DNA from: Chrysogorgia sp. JL179-B06
Lineage: Eukaryota; Cnidaria; Anthozoa; Scleralcyonacea; Chrysogorgiidae
NCBI GenBank assembly: GCA_035772405.1
Contig: JAYKKM010000450.1
Location: 3,384,501-3,448,500, forward strand
Direction of reading: 5' to 3'
DNA length: 64,000 nt
The position numbers and the translations under genes were made by a program. Positions 13,001 through 64,000 of the stretch are shown here, piece by piece; the first letter of the stretch is position 1; the number at the start of each line of letters is the position of its first letter. Below the pieces are notes generated by a model. It was not told the DNA's origin, ran no database searches, and was given only the letters and a program-made list of their open reading frames with translations.

Positions 13001-15903
13001 AACCAGCGGTTGTGGTCTTCTGGTCTTAACCATCTGTTGTGGTCTTCTGGTCATAACCAGCTGTTGTGATCTTCTGGTCATAACCAGATGTTGTGGTCTT
13101 CTGGTCTTAACCAGCTGTTGTGGTCTAGTGGTTACCACACAGGTTCAAAGCCTGGGTCGGACCTCCACTCAGATAACGACCTTGAATCGTAGGCACTCGG
13201 AACCTCTATCAATTGGGCTTCTAGCCTGTTGGGGTATTGATAAATATAATAAACTAAACCAATCAGTTCCTGTGTTTTTATCTCTACAGATTATAAACCC
13301 GAAAACGAAACGAGGATTCGTACACAAAGGCGTGCCTATTCCAGTGCCTCCCGAAGAGGTTTTAAAAGAGCGACGATCGACAGATGAACACTTGTACCTA
13401 GTACTGTTCTTCGACGCGCGGAGAACCTGGTAAGTGGTAACATTTTGGCGTCTATCAATCTCGTTCCCAGAGCCTTCGTTTGCGTGGCCCGGCGAATGCT
13501 CTGGGAACGAAGTTGGGTGTCTATATGACATAATGTACTTCTAGTACGTATTCCATATAAGGAAGTTGCTGACGAGCAAATACAAGGCATTGACGAGCAA
13601 ATACAGCCAACTCGTACCAGCCCACTGGATGTGGAATTGTTTAACACGTTACGATATGTTCGATTATCCGCTCTTTTTAAGAAAACTACATTCGCTAGGC
13701 TGATAAGCTGTACGCATATTGTAAACAGATAATTTATCTTTGTTTTAATATATATTGTAGCTTTGGGAGTTGATTATTTCTCAAGAAAACGTTCGTCGAA
13801 GACAGCCGAAAGTTCGTATTTTTGTTTACAACATGATATCCGTATTGCGAAAATTATATTTTTGAATTAAATTATATTTTTTTATGAATTAAATTATATA
13901 TATTTTAAAAAGAACTAAGTTAGCTACCGGGATAAAGCTGTACGTATGTTGTAAATAGATCATTTAACTTTCCTTTGATATATTCAATAGCTTTGGGGGT
14001 GATTTATTTCTCAAGAAAACGTTTGCCAAAGGGTTAGGACCTTTGTTGTTTTGTGGTCGGTTACTAGGAGGCTGGTACGAGGTTTCAACGTGTCAGCTAT
14101 TTGCTTCGTTAATTCACTCTATTTGCTCGTCAATGCCTTCTATTTGCGCCTCCTTATAAGGAATACGTACTAGATACCCCTATCTCAATTTGACGGTACC
14201 GAAAAAGATGGCGGCTGTACATTTTACCAGAATGCTTTGCGACCTTAAATCGCCTGTAATAACAGCTAAACATTGTTTACCTTGTAATCATGAACTAAAT
14301 ACGCAAAAGCTTCCTTATTACTAAACTTAATCTTTTTGAAACTCTATCCTCGGATCGCCATCCTACCTATATTTTCAACAAGTTTTGTGATTGGTTGATT
14401 AAAACAATAAAATCAACCACAAAGAAACCAATGTCTTAACCCTATCCACTTTTGTTCCATGTAGTCAATCACAAAACCTGTTCATTTTAGGTACGTATTT
14501 ACCGCTATCTTCTGCTATTTCTACGAGGTTCAATGTTTACTGCGCGCAAGGAATTATGGTTAAATGTCTGGTCGCCATCTTTTTCGTTACTGTTAATTTG
14601 CACAGTAATGTCTACATTTCAGATGGCCGTTTTTGGGTTTTTGCTTCGTGTGACCCGATAATCTTATTTTCTTCTGAAGAACTGTGCTGATATGTAGGGT
14701 TTTTAGTTTTAAAAGACGACGAATGTACTCGACGCGAGAATTTGAGAACATATCATTTCATTTGTTTTCGATAAAATTATTCATAAACTTAAAGGTAGCT
14801 GTTTACAACTTAGCGACACAAACGTTTCAACGAGTTATATGGAAGAAAACGAGACTTAAATACGAGTGAGTTGAAAAAACATACCTCCTTTTTGCCGACA
14901 AGGTTCTTCAAAGACTTGCTGGTGGTTTTTTTTGAGTAATTTCGTAGATGTTTACTCCCGAAAAAGGGAAAGTTTTTAGTATTTTCCCGCCTCTTTTTTG
15001 ACCGTTAGATTTTGAGGAGGACTGGTGCGAGTAGCGACCAAAACGCACTGCGGTCGTAGCACTAATCTAAAATAATAGGACTGGATCGAGCTTTCTATTG
15101 TATCTGACTATCTGTGCTGATTTTGAAGCTTGCATGTTTGCATAATGTAAATTGACGAGAGATCATTAGAAGCTCCGAGTTTGCAAGCAAATCAAACTGT
15201 GACGCTCGCGAAATAGGTTTAGTGTTTGGCCAAATATAGTTTCTTTGTTAACATTAAATGCATAAAATCTTGAACCTAATTTGACGTCTTATATTAGGCT
15301 TCTCTCACTGGATAATTAGAGCCAACGGCGGCCATTACTAAGGGACCAAAGTCGCAGTAAATCTGTAGGTAGGCCATGAATCGTTTTACCCAGTAATTTG
15401 AAAAATGTCTTCTGGTACTCTTTGTAGTAAAATTATTTTATTTTGTCGATGGTAAGAGCACATAATCCAACAAAAAACCTCATAGGATCATCAGTTGGTC
15501 CCTTAGTAATGGCGAACTTCCGGCTTCATTTTCGGAACAATAGTTGCTTTATTGGGCAAAGGGTCGTAGCTTTATTGGGCAAAACTATATAATAATGTAT
15601 GGTATTTCTCTACAGAACCGCAGCTCACATATCGTTCTTAATATTTTTCTGTGCAGGCAATGGCTACCTCGTCAAAAGCTACAGGTTTTGGGACAAAACC
15701 ACAGCCTGGATAAGACGAAACTGTACGAAGGGAAAAAGCCGTCGTTGCGCAAATCCGTACAGCAGGCCTTCGCGCGCGCACTCTCTTACAAAGAACAAAC
15801 GGCGATACGGGACAACGAGGACCACAATGAATATATTATGGAGAAAGACGAGAACGATGAGGATCATGACGAAGGAACGGGGAGGAACGATGAGAGTTTA
15901 TAG
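2557..15903 (+). CDS. BRPF1: BRPF1/2/3-type bromodomain-PHD-PWWP protein, complete, 11 coding exons
   Basis: Exons, read from GT-AG sites with phase kept throughout: 2557-4040, 5599-5758, 6075-6206, 6539-6667, 6862-7168, 9908-9994, 10832-10902, 11005-11032, 11147-11967, 13290-13429, 15657-15903 (TAG). They join to 1202 codons (1201 aa), close to human BRPF1. Domain order is that of the family: a C2H2-like finger (C20, C23, H36, H42), an EPL1-like conserved segment about 165-255, PHD1 from about 259, zinc knuckle and extended PHD2 to about 430, a bromodomain about 600-705 with the acetyl-lysine-contacting Asn at N682 in the Y-N motif, and a C-terminal PWWP ([16 protein letters not shown], about 1058-1160). 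Known role of the family: nuclear scaffold linking MOZ/MORF or HBO1 acetyltransferases with ING and MEAF6 subunits and targeting them to chromatin. This looks like the single pre-duplication relative of vertebrate BRPF1, BRD1 and BRPF3. The least certain exons are 7 (weak donor gttcgt) and the 28-nt exon 8. Confidence 0.95.
4112..4215. mobile_element. Short palindromic MITE in BRPF1 intron 1
   Basis: Inverted ends 'atagaccactttctc' and 'gagaaattggtctat' enclose a stem containing 'atgtcaaagtt' and 'aactttgaca'. About 100 bp, with no coding capacity. Confidence 0.7.
4819..5297. mobile_element. Palindromic MITE, family A (copy 1)
   Basis: Ends are 'ttaaagtgcccctaacctc' and 'gaggttacccactttaa'. 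Both arms carry 'ttttattgtctt', 'aaaatgataaagtaacttc' and 'gatatgcaaat', so the whole element folds on itself. Four more copies lie at 33356, 45573, 46672 and 58240. No coding capacity; a non-autonomous DNA transposon by structure. Confidence 0.85.
6862..7168 (+). CDS. BRPF1: BRPF1 exon 5: bromodomain core
   Basis: Residues 636-738, phase 0 in and phase 1 out. Contains '[11 protein letters not shown]', '[14 protein letters not shown]' and '[10 protein letters not shown]', the ZA-loop, B-helix and C-helix parts of the BRPF bromodomain, with the conserved Asn (N682). Exon 4 (6539-6667) supplies the first helix, so the domain is split by one intron. Confidence 0.95.
7318..7476. mobile_element. 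Near-perfect hairpin MITE
   Basis: The arms read 'aacaattattggat', 'gatatcaagaattatccag' and 'gtcaatgttatc', followed by their reverse complements. The centre is only about 20 bp. About 150 bp, inside BRPF1 intron 5. Confidence 0.8.
8040..8360 (+). other. Possible retroelement pol fragment
   Basis: An open frame (8171-8356) encodes '[18 protein letters not shown]', which resembles the segment between RNase H and integrase of Ty3/gypsy-type polyproteins (L..AQ..D..I..V). There is no integrase zinc finger or LTR around it. If real it is a small relic inside BRPF1 intron 5; the similarity is weak. Confidence 0.3.
8385..9150. repeat. Imperfect 760-bp palindrome
   Basis: Paired segments: 'ttctttgtcgccttacacgag' region with the 'catgtaaggcgacaaagaa' region at the other end, 'atagtcaatcgagatatggt' near 8516 with its complement near 8795, and 'gattgcgggcgaatgcg' near 8843 with its complement near 9003. 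Structure is MITE-like with a diverged centre; BRPF1 intron 5. Confidence 0.65.
9180..9665. mobile_element. Palindromic MITE, family B (copy 1)
   Basis: Arms begin 'ggacattggcaataaaaatt' and end with the complement near 9645-9663. Internal marks are 'gtctctgacgtcagg' and its complement 'cctgacgtcagagac'. A second copy is at 55530-55961. It lies in BRPF1 intron 5. Confidence 0.8.
10153..10690. mobile_element. Palindromic element with 'agactggatcgag' ends
   Basis: Left end 'aaagactggatcgagcgac' and right end 'ctcgatccagtcttt' are inverted. The dyad centre is at about 10424 within 'ggagtgaccacggtggtcactcc'. Arms contain 'ggcggccat' and 'gaagccgg'. The ends resemble those of the elements at 15079, 17357 and 34012, suggesting one superfamily. 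Confidence 0.8.
11147..11967 (+). CDS. BRPF1: BRPF1 exon 9: disordered serine/acidic linker and PWWP start
   Basis: Starts in phase 1 after 'tttttaag'. An upstream AG at 11104 would run into an in-frame TAA, which decides the start. Encodes a Ser/Asp/Glu/Arg-rich linker with the conserved '[12 protein letters not shown]'-like segment and ends in the first PWWP strands (SYPA replaces the PWWP tetrad, as in vertebrate BRPFs). The next intron (11968-13289) contains the SINE-derived minisatellite. Confidence 0.93.
12505..13108 (+). repeat. 27-bp minisatellite derived from a SINE head
   Basis: Tandem copies of a unit reading 'ttgtggtcttctggtctt' then 'aaccagctg', mixed with shorter 18-bp units lacking 'ttctggtct'. 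The array runs straight into the SINE at 13109, whose first bases 'aaccagctgttgtggtcta' are the same motif. It lies in BRPF1 intron 9 and reads open on both strands only because the period is a multiple of three. Confidence 0.9.
13109..13260 (+). mobile_element. tRNA-derived SINE, internally deleted copy
   Basis: The head has a pol III A box (tggtctagtgg) and a B-box-like 'ggttcaaagcc'. It is followed directly by the family tail 'gataacgaccttgaatcgt', 'cttctagcctgttgg' and 'aataaactaaacc'. Compared with copies at 23178 and 31859 it lacks the middle of the element. Confidence 0.85.
13290..15903 (+). CDS. BRPF1: BRPF1 exons 10-11: rest of PWWP and C terminus
   Basis: Exon 10 (13290-13429) encodes '[14 protein letters not shown]' and '[14 protein letters not shown]'. 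The Trp codon is split TG|G across the intron to exon 11 (15657-15903), which begins 'QWLPR' and ends with an acidic tail ([12 protein letters not shown]) before TAG. Both match the vertebrate BRPF PWWP aromatic-cage region and tail. The 2.2-kb intron between them is filled by three palindromic elements. Confidence 0.94.
13457..13517. repeat. Short inverted repeat
   Basis: 'tcgttcccagagc' and 'gctctgggaacga' face each other with about 30 bp between. This is a small hairpin just after the donor of BRPF1 exon 10, probably a MITE remnant. Confidence 0.55.
13535..14180. mobile_element. Palindromic element with 'gacgagcaaatac' arm repeats
   Basis: Ends 'tagtacgtattcc' and 'ggaatacgtacta' are inverted. 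The left arm carries two copies of 'gacgagcaaatac' and the right arm the complements 'tatttgctcgtc', plus 'ggctggtacgag' and its partner. The same motif is amplified at 32350-32785. Inside BRPF1 intron 10. Confidence 0.75.
14190..14596. mobile_element. Palindromic MITE with 'gaaaaagatggcg' ends
   Basis: 'acggtaccgaaaaagatggcg' region at the left and 'cgccatctttttcgttactgt' region at the right form the terminal inverted repeat. AT-rich interior with no open frame; it abuts the previous element. Confidence 0.7.
15079..15550 (+). repeat. Dispersed repeat, copy 1
   Basis: Matches 34012-34480 in opposite orientation over its whole length, including 'tgcttgcaaactcgg' (complement here) and 'ggtcccttagtaatgg'. 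Ends 'ggactggatcgagc' and 'gaacaatagttgc' correspond between copies. Located in BRPF1 intron 10, about 100 bp before exon 11. Confidence 0.8.
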
Positions 15904-17356
15904 ATTTTTTAAACAATCCCAAATTCAAAATTGTTTCCCCACCGACTGAGCGGGGCAGTTTTGTCGTGATGTGTGAGTGAAACATACTTTTCATCGGTGC
16001 TATTTCATATTTTTTATTTTAATACAATTTCCTCGACGTTATACGTTATGCTTAAAAAAGTGGAGTGAAGATGAATTTTTTATTTTACATAAATTTGTAA
16101 AATAGTATATATGTAAATAGATAGATATATAGTCGTGTCTGGTTTTCCGCCTGCATTGTTTTTTCTAGTTTCTTGTGTTGACATGAACAAGGTGAAAATG
16201 CAAGCAAAAAATTGTGTGGTTTACGCTCTTTACTTGTGTTTATGTAATATGTTGCGAGTACCACGTGATTAGCTTGCGCGGCCGTCTGTAGCCAATCGGA
16301 AGCGTTTCGACTTTCCTGTTGGGAACGTAGATATGAGTCTGATTGGCTATTGCGGCGCAACCATAGTTCTGTGGGTAACTTCCTTTCGCAACGGAGAGAG
16401 CCTTTTCACTTGATATCATATAGCCACCATATATATTGGTGGACCTCAATAATAGATTAAGTAGCTTCTTTTGTTAGGGACACCAACATGACCGCCAGTA
16501 CTGCCCAGTATAAGGCTTACAATAATAGTTAGATTTAAAGCGCGTATTCATTCCTAAAGTGCGTATCGCTTTCGCCTCAAACGTTGGAAGGACTGGTTTC
16601 GAGTTTTGTGGGCTTTATTACGTCACATGGTTTGCACCTTCGCTAGTTCGTGTAAACAACGCATTTGTGATATTATTTCCGCATTTCCAGCAACGCAATA
16701 TTTTCCAGCTCGTTTCATAGCCATAGTCACAGTATAGCTACGGGTAACGACCTTAAATCGTAGGCCCTCGGAACCCCTATCAATAGCACTTTCTACAGAT
16801 GACGTCCGTATCCATGTTTGTCCGCATTTACCCATAATTCTTGCGGCCATAACAAAAAGCTCATTTGTGAGTCAAATTTGGTTTGTCCGCATTTTGAGCT
16901 ATTAATAGCAACCAAACATAGTGCTATTGGGTTTCTAGCCTGTTCGGGGTATTCCGTTCACCAAAGAGTGATAAATCTAATAAACTCGAGCAGTTTTCCC
17001 CATCTTTGATTCTTGCAAACCATGTGGCATAAAAAACGATAGTCGTGTGACTTTGACCGCGCGGTAGATGGTCAAATTTTGCAAAATTTCGCTTCATATG
17101 CACTTTAAAAAACTTGATTGATTTAACGTCGATAGCAATCGTCCGAGCCAGTGGCTCATCATGAGCTAGAAGCGTTCGACGGTTGACAAGCTAAGATCTA
17201 TTAAGCTAAAATTGATTTTACTAATAGGATATGAACTGATAGCCGCTAGTATAAACGAATCAGATTGCAGAATAGCTTATATTTAGTAGATGTCTATATT
17301 ATAATTAAAATAATTCTGTATCAATAAAACAACTATAAATATTATCATGGAATAGT
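15904..17356. other. BRPF1-MCM10 convergent intergenic region, first part
   Basis: The 3' UTR of BRPF1 is presumably within the first few hundred bases. No gene is seen. It contains a SINE tail (16740-16990) interrupted by a small insertion; otherwise AT-rich unique-looking sequence. Confidence 0.6.
16740..16990 (+). mobile_element. SINE tail interrupted by a 143-bp insertion
   Basis: The SINE tail reads 'gtaacgaccttaaatcg', then 'cccctatcaa', and resumes with 'ttgggtttctagcc' at 16927. In intact copies these join directly as 'caattggg'. The interrupting piece (16784-16926) starts 'tagcact' and ends 'agtgcta', so it is an inverted-repeat element in its own right. A sister copy is at about 55345-55495. 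Confidence 0.85.
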
Positions 17357-17880
17357 AGAAAAGACTGGATAGGAAACTAAGATCACGTGTGACGTTTCCA
17401 GCCGCTTGAAAACCGTGATGTCACAAAATCTCAATAAATCGCAACTTTTAGCAATAATACAGCTAAAAATGATAGTCAAACTACCAAAAAATATAACAAT
17501 GCCACTTTACGATGGAATATCCGACTACCATTACTCATTGATTTTAGGCGAAAAGTTCCAACTTTAGACGGTGAAAAACGCATTGCAAATTTCAACTAAA
17601 ACAACGGTAGTTTTTGCGACGCTAGTTTCTTCACAACAAAAAGAAAACAGCTGAAACAAAGACGAACAACATTTACCTCGAACACTTAGTCGTGGCTTAG
17701 GCAGGTTTGTGAGACGACGAAACCTTTTGGAATCTCAATATAGCTATACCTGAATACGAAAATATGGAGAAGTCAAAGAGAAACTCAGCAAAATCTGCAT
17801 ACTCATGACATCTTCGTGATATCACGATTTTCAACTAGGTTTTCACGCTGACGTCGGCTAGCTTCCTATCCAGTCTTTTT
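17357..17880. mobile_element. Palindromic element with 'agactggatagg' ends
   Basis: 'aaaagactggataggaa' at the left and 'ttcctatccagtcttttt' at the right are inverted. Subterminal 'aaaaccgtgatgtcac' pairs with 'gatatcacgattttc'. About 520 bp, ending just downstream of the MCM10 stop codon, so it may lie in or next to the MCM10 3' UTR. Confidence 0.8.
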
Positions 17881-17931
17881 GTTATCCATGGTTTAATGAA
17901 GATACAATGTGGGGTGGGTATAATGCGGACA

Positions 17932-61902
<43,971 letters not shown>

Positions 61903-62648
61903 GTTGACTAATAATTGTGGCTTTTAATAATTTGACTTTTTCCCGCCTTTAACAAAGCGCACCGCTGACACCAAAGTCTGTGACCAAACAAGACGGGGGA
62001 GTTGGGACTATATATGTTAAAAGTAACCAGAAAAATGGTTTTTCTTAATATTTCTGAGGAATTTATGAATGCTGAAAGTTTACAAACGATCCAAAGTTTA
62101 ATATACACTATAGAAAAGCTCTTTTGAAGTTTTGAAGCGTGTAAATGTCCGATAGGTACATAACCGTATATAAGTCCGGCGGCTCATAACCCCGTCACTT
62201 GGCAACCGTGTTGACAAGATGGCTGCGAAATTTTGTAGGAAAATTGTTCAAATCATAATAAAAATACGAATTTAGTCTTGTAAATCGAAGCCATTCACCT
62301 AGTAAGTGGTATATTTCTCTTATCTACACGGCTAATATGTTTGGTCGCGCTCACATATAAAATACTACACAATATTACAATAAATTGTAACCATTTTAAA
62401 ATATAAACATATTGTATAGTAATAGTTGTGTCAGACAGTACAGTAACTTGTCAAATCTCGAGACTTTATCATGTCTTCTTGCCTCTTGTGCTGAGGTTTG
62501 ACATTGTTGAGTTTGTTGAAATGATGTTTTCTACTGGCATGCCATCAATATTTTTTATTAGAATTTATTTAGAATATTATAATATTATAATTTACAGTTA
62601 TTAGTTTTTCTGAATCCATGTCAATTTATTTACTATTTATTTACAGTA
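61903..62648. promoter_or_regulatory. Divergent promoter region between MCM10 and the 62649 gene
   Basis: The start codons of two divergent genes are 746 bp apart. A plausible non-coding exon of the rightward gene ends at a gtaagt donor (62302) and is joined to the acceptor at 62646. No TATA box is clear for either gene. Shared promoter use is inference. Confidence 0.5.
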
Positions 62649-63223
62649 ATGGAAATGCCTCCTAGACCAAGCATTGTCAGGGAACCTGGAGACCATAAAG
62701 TGACATTTACGGTCACCATTGCACAGGCAATTCTAGCAGGTACCGTAATAATGGTCAGAGTTTATAACAATTATAAAGTGTTTTTGAGAATTTAACTCAC
62801 TTCCCCAACTAGGAATCAAACCCAAGGTGTCTCACTTAAAGGTCAGTTCTCTTACCACTGAGCTATTGAGACACAGTATACACATAGCTGTCAATATTGG
62901 TCGCTTAGCATAAAACCCTTGACATTTTTGTAGTTTGTACTAGCCTCGGTCATTCTACTAAACACATTATTTTTTCTTGAAGTTGGTGGTGATTCACCAG
63001 TGATAGAATCCTCGAAGAAAGGGAAAAAGTTGGCCATCTATGAAGCACCAAAGGCACAGAACTACTTCCACTTGGAGTATAAACTTCTTCCAGATGATCT
63101 TGAACCTGTCAAAACCGATGTTGTGATGTATGGGGTGGCAGCAAAGATCTACAATGAGAACGATTCAAAGGTGTTGAAGACCTGGAGAGAAGGGGATAAA
63201 ATATGGGTAGCCTGGACACAAAG
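62649..63223 (+). CDS. 5' end of an unidentified gene (possible DUF4550/CFAP92-like), 3' end beyond window
   Basis: Exon 62649-62739 (MEMPPRPSIVREPGDHKVTF...) and exon 62983-63223 join in phase 1 and leave a phase 2 end at the 63224 donor, giving 110 codons plus two bases. The second exon encodes 'YFHLEYKLLPDDLEP' and 'TDVVMYGVAAKIYNENDSKV' then 'WREGDKIWVAWTQR'. This reminds me of the DUF4550 region of CFAP92 (KIAA1257)-type proteins, but that is from memory and weak. The sequence is well conserved-looking and has clean splice sites, so the exons are likely real. The next exon is not found before 64000. Confidence 0.6.
62800..62875 (-). repeat. tRNA-like sequence
   Basis: On the minus strand 'tagctcagtgg' (A box) and 'ggtttgattcc' (B box) are correctly spaced, with an anticodon-loop-like 'cctttaa'. 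Stems are imperfect (acceptor mismatches, no U33), so it is probably a pseudo-tRNA or SINE head, in intron 1 of the 62649 gene. Confidence 0.55.
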
Positions 63224-63333
63224 GTACACAATTATAGGGATAATGTCAGTTTGATAACCATTACGAAAAAAAGTCTATAGGCCTTGCCTAAGGCAGGGGC
63301 GTACAGGCAGGGGGGTCCGGGGTGTCCATTGAC

Positions 63334-63854
63334 TAGAGGTGTAACGATACAGTCAGTCCACGATACGATACGTATCTCGATACAATACTAACAATAGCCA
63401 CGATACGATTCGTATCTCGATACAGTACGTGGCATTAATACAAAATAACAAGTGAAATACATACTGTAACTGTAGATTGAAATTAATATCTTTATAGTAA
63501 TGTAGTTGTTAACGTCTTTAATTTTCATTGTCTAATTCAGTACTTCTAAATGAAACATGAAATTTATTTCTTATGAAAATTAAATTGATGTTTCAAAATC
63601 CGTTGAAAATTAAATTGATGTTTCATAAATTCGTTTTATGACACGGGCAGTACGTGGGCGGCACGTGGCCAAGGGTAAATTGTGTTTCAGGTTTTAAGTT
63701 TAACGTAGTTATTTTGAATTTTCGAGTTTGACGAATATTAAAAACATCATGCGTATCGTATATTCGTATCGCGATACAGTTCTGCGTGTACTGTATCATA
63801 TCATGAGCCAAAGTATCGCGATATATCATGTAACGGTATATCGTTACACCTCTA
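63334..63854. mobile_element. hAT-type MITE, 521 bp
   Basis: Ends 'tagaggtgtaacgata' and 'tatcgttacacctcta', exact 8-bp duplication CCATTGAC (63326-63333, 63855-63862). Subterminal 'cgatacgatacgtatctcg' repeats. No transposase frame. In intron 2 of the 62649 gene. Confidence 0.92.
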
Positions 63855-64000
63855 CCATTGACCAGTCAGTGTTCCTGCCACACCCAGTCGGTGCATTTTT
63901 GGTCAATTCAGTTGGGTCATTTTGGGAAGAAGAGCTGCACTAGGAACTATGAGAAAAGAAAGAAGTATAAAGAAGTTTACTTGTTTTCTTCTTGTTTAAA

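Noticed and set aside
12664..13433. Frames of 88-173 codons across the 12.5-kb array
   Set aside because: Minisatellite translation. The last one also runs into BRPF1 exon 10 (13290-13429), the only coding part.
62800..62875. Functional tRNA-Lys-like gene
   Set aside because: A and B boxes are good but the acceptor stem does not pair well and U33 is missing.

Overview
This window is nuclear DNA from an animal. Genes are split by canonical GT-AG introns, the two large genes match vertebrate proteins end to end, and the rest is dominated by short palindromic DNA transposons, tRNA- and 5S-derived SINEs, LINE 3' fragments and long tandem repeats. The intron-rich but vertebrate-like gene structure and the repeat types fit a marine invertebrate. 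I lean towards an anthozoan cnidarian, but that is an inference and nothing here is diagnostic.

Layout. (1) 2557-15903 (+): a complete 11-exon BRPF1-type gene (1201 aa; C2H2-like finger, PHD-knuckle-PHD, bromodomain, PWWP), a scaffold of MOZ/MORF-HBO1 histone acetyltransferase complexes. (2) 17932-61902 (-): a complete 18-exon MCM10 gene (843 aa) spread over 44 kb, convergent with BRPF1. Its exons total about 2.5 kb; the rest is repeat-filled intron. (3) Inside MCM10 introns sit further genes. Intron 13 (21.6-41.0 kb) holds three single-exon ORFs (25592-26188, 28264-29037, 37425-38177) plus a decayed copy at 34.7-34.9 kb, all on the minus strand. Intron 5 (48.9-57.1 kb) holds a three-exon lysine-rich gene on the plus strand (49753-55015). 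(4) 62649 onward (+): the 5' end of a further gene, divergent from MCM10 across about 0.75 kb.

Repeats. Long arrays include a 27-bp repeat grown from a SINE head (12.5 kb), a 77-bp tRNA-like repeat (18.2 kb), (TCTGC)n of about 1.1 kb, a GACA-type array, a 24-bp repeat (21.8 kb), long TA runs, a 21-bp repeat (32.4 kb), a 27-bp repeat (34.9-35.8 kb), a 61-bp tRNA-like repeat (36.2 kb) and a 2.56-kb 16/17-bp array built on ACCGGT (42.7-45.2 kb). Several can be traced to the parent mobile element or gene they grew from, which is the most unusual aspect of the window.

Functionally, BRPF1 (chromatin acetylation) and MCM10 (replication initiation) are housekeeping nuclear factors. The novel material is the intronless helical-protein family and the lysine-rich protein with an N-myristoylation-type start, both nested inside MCM10.
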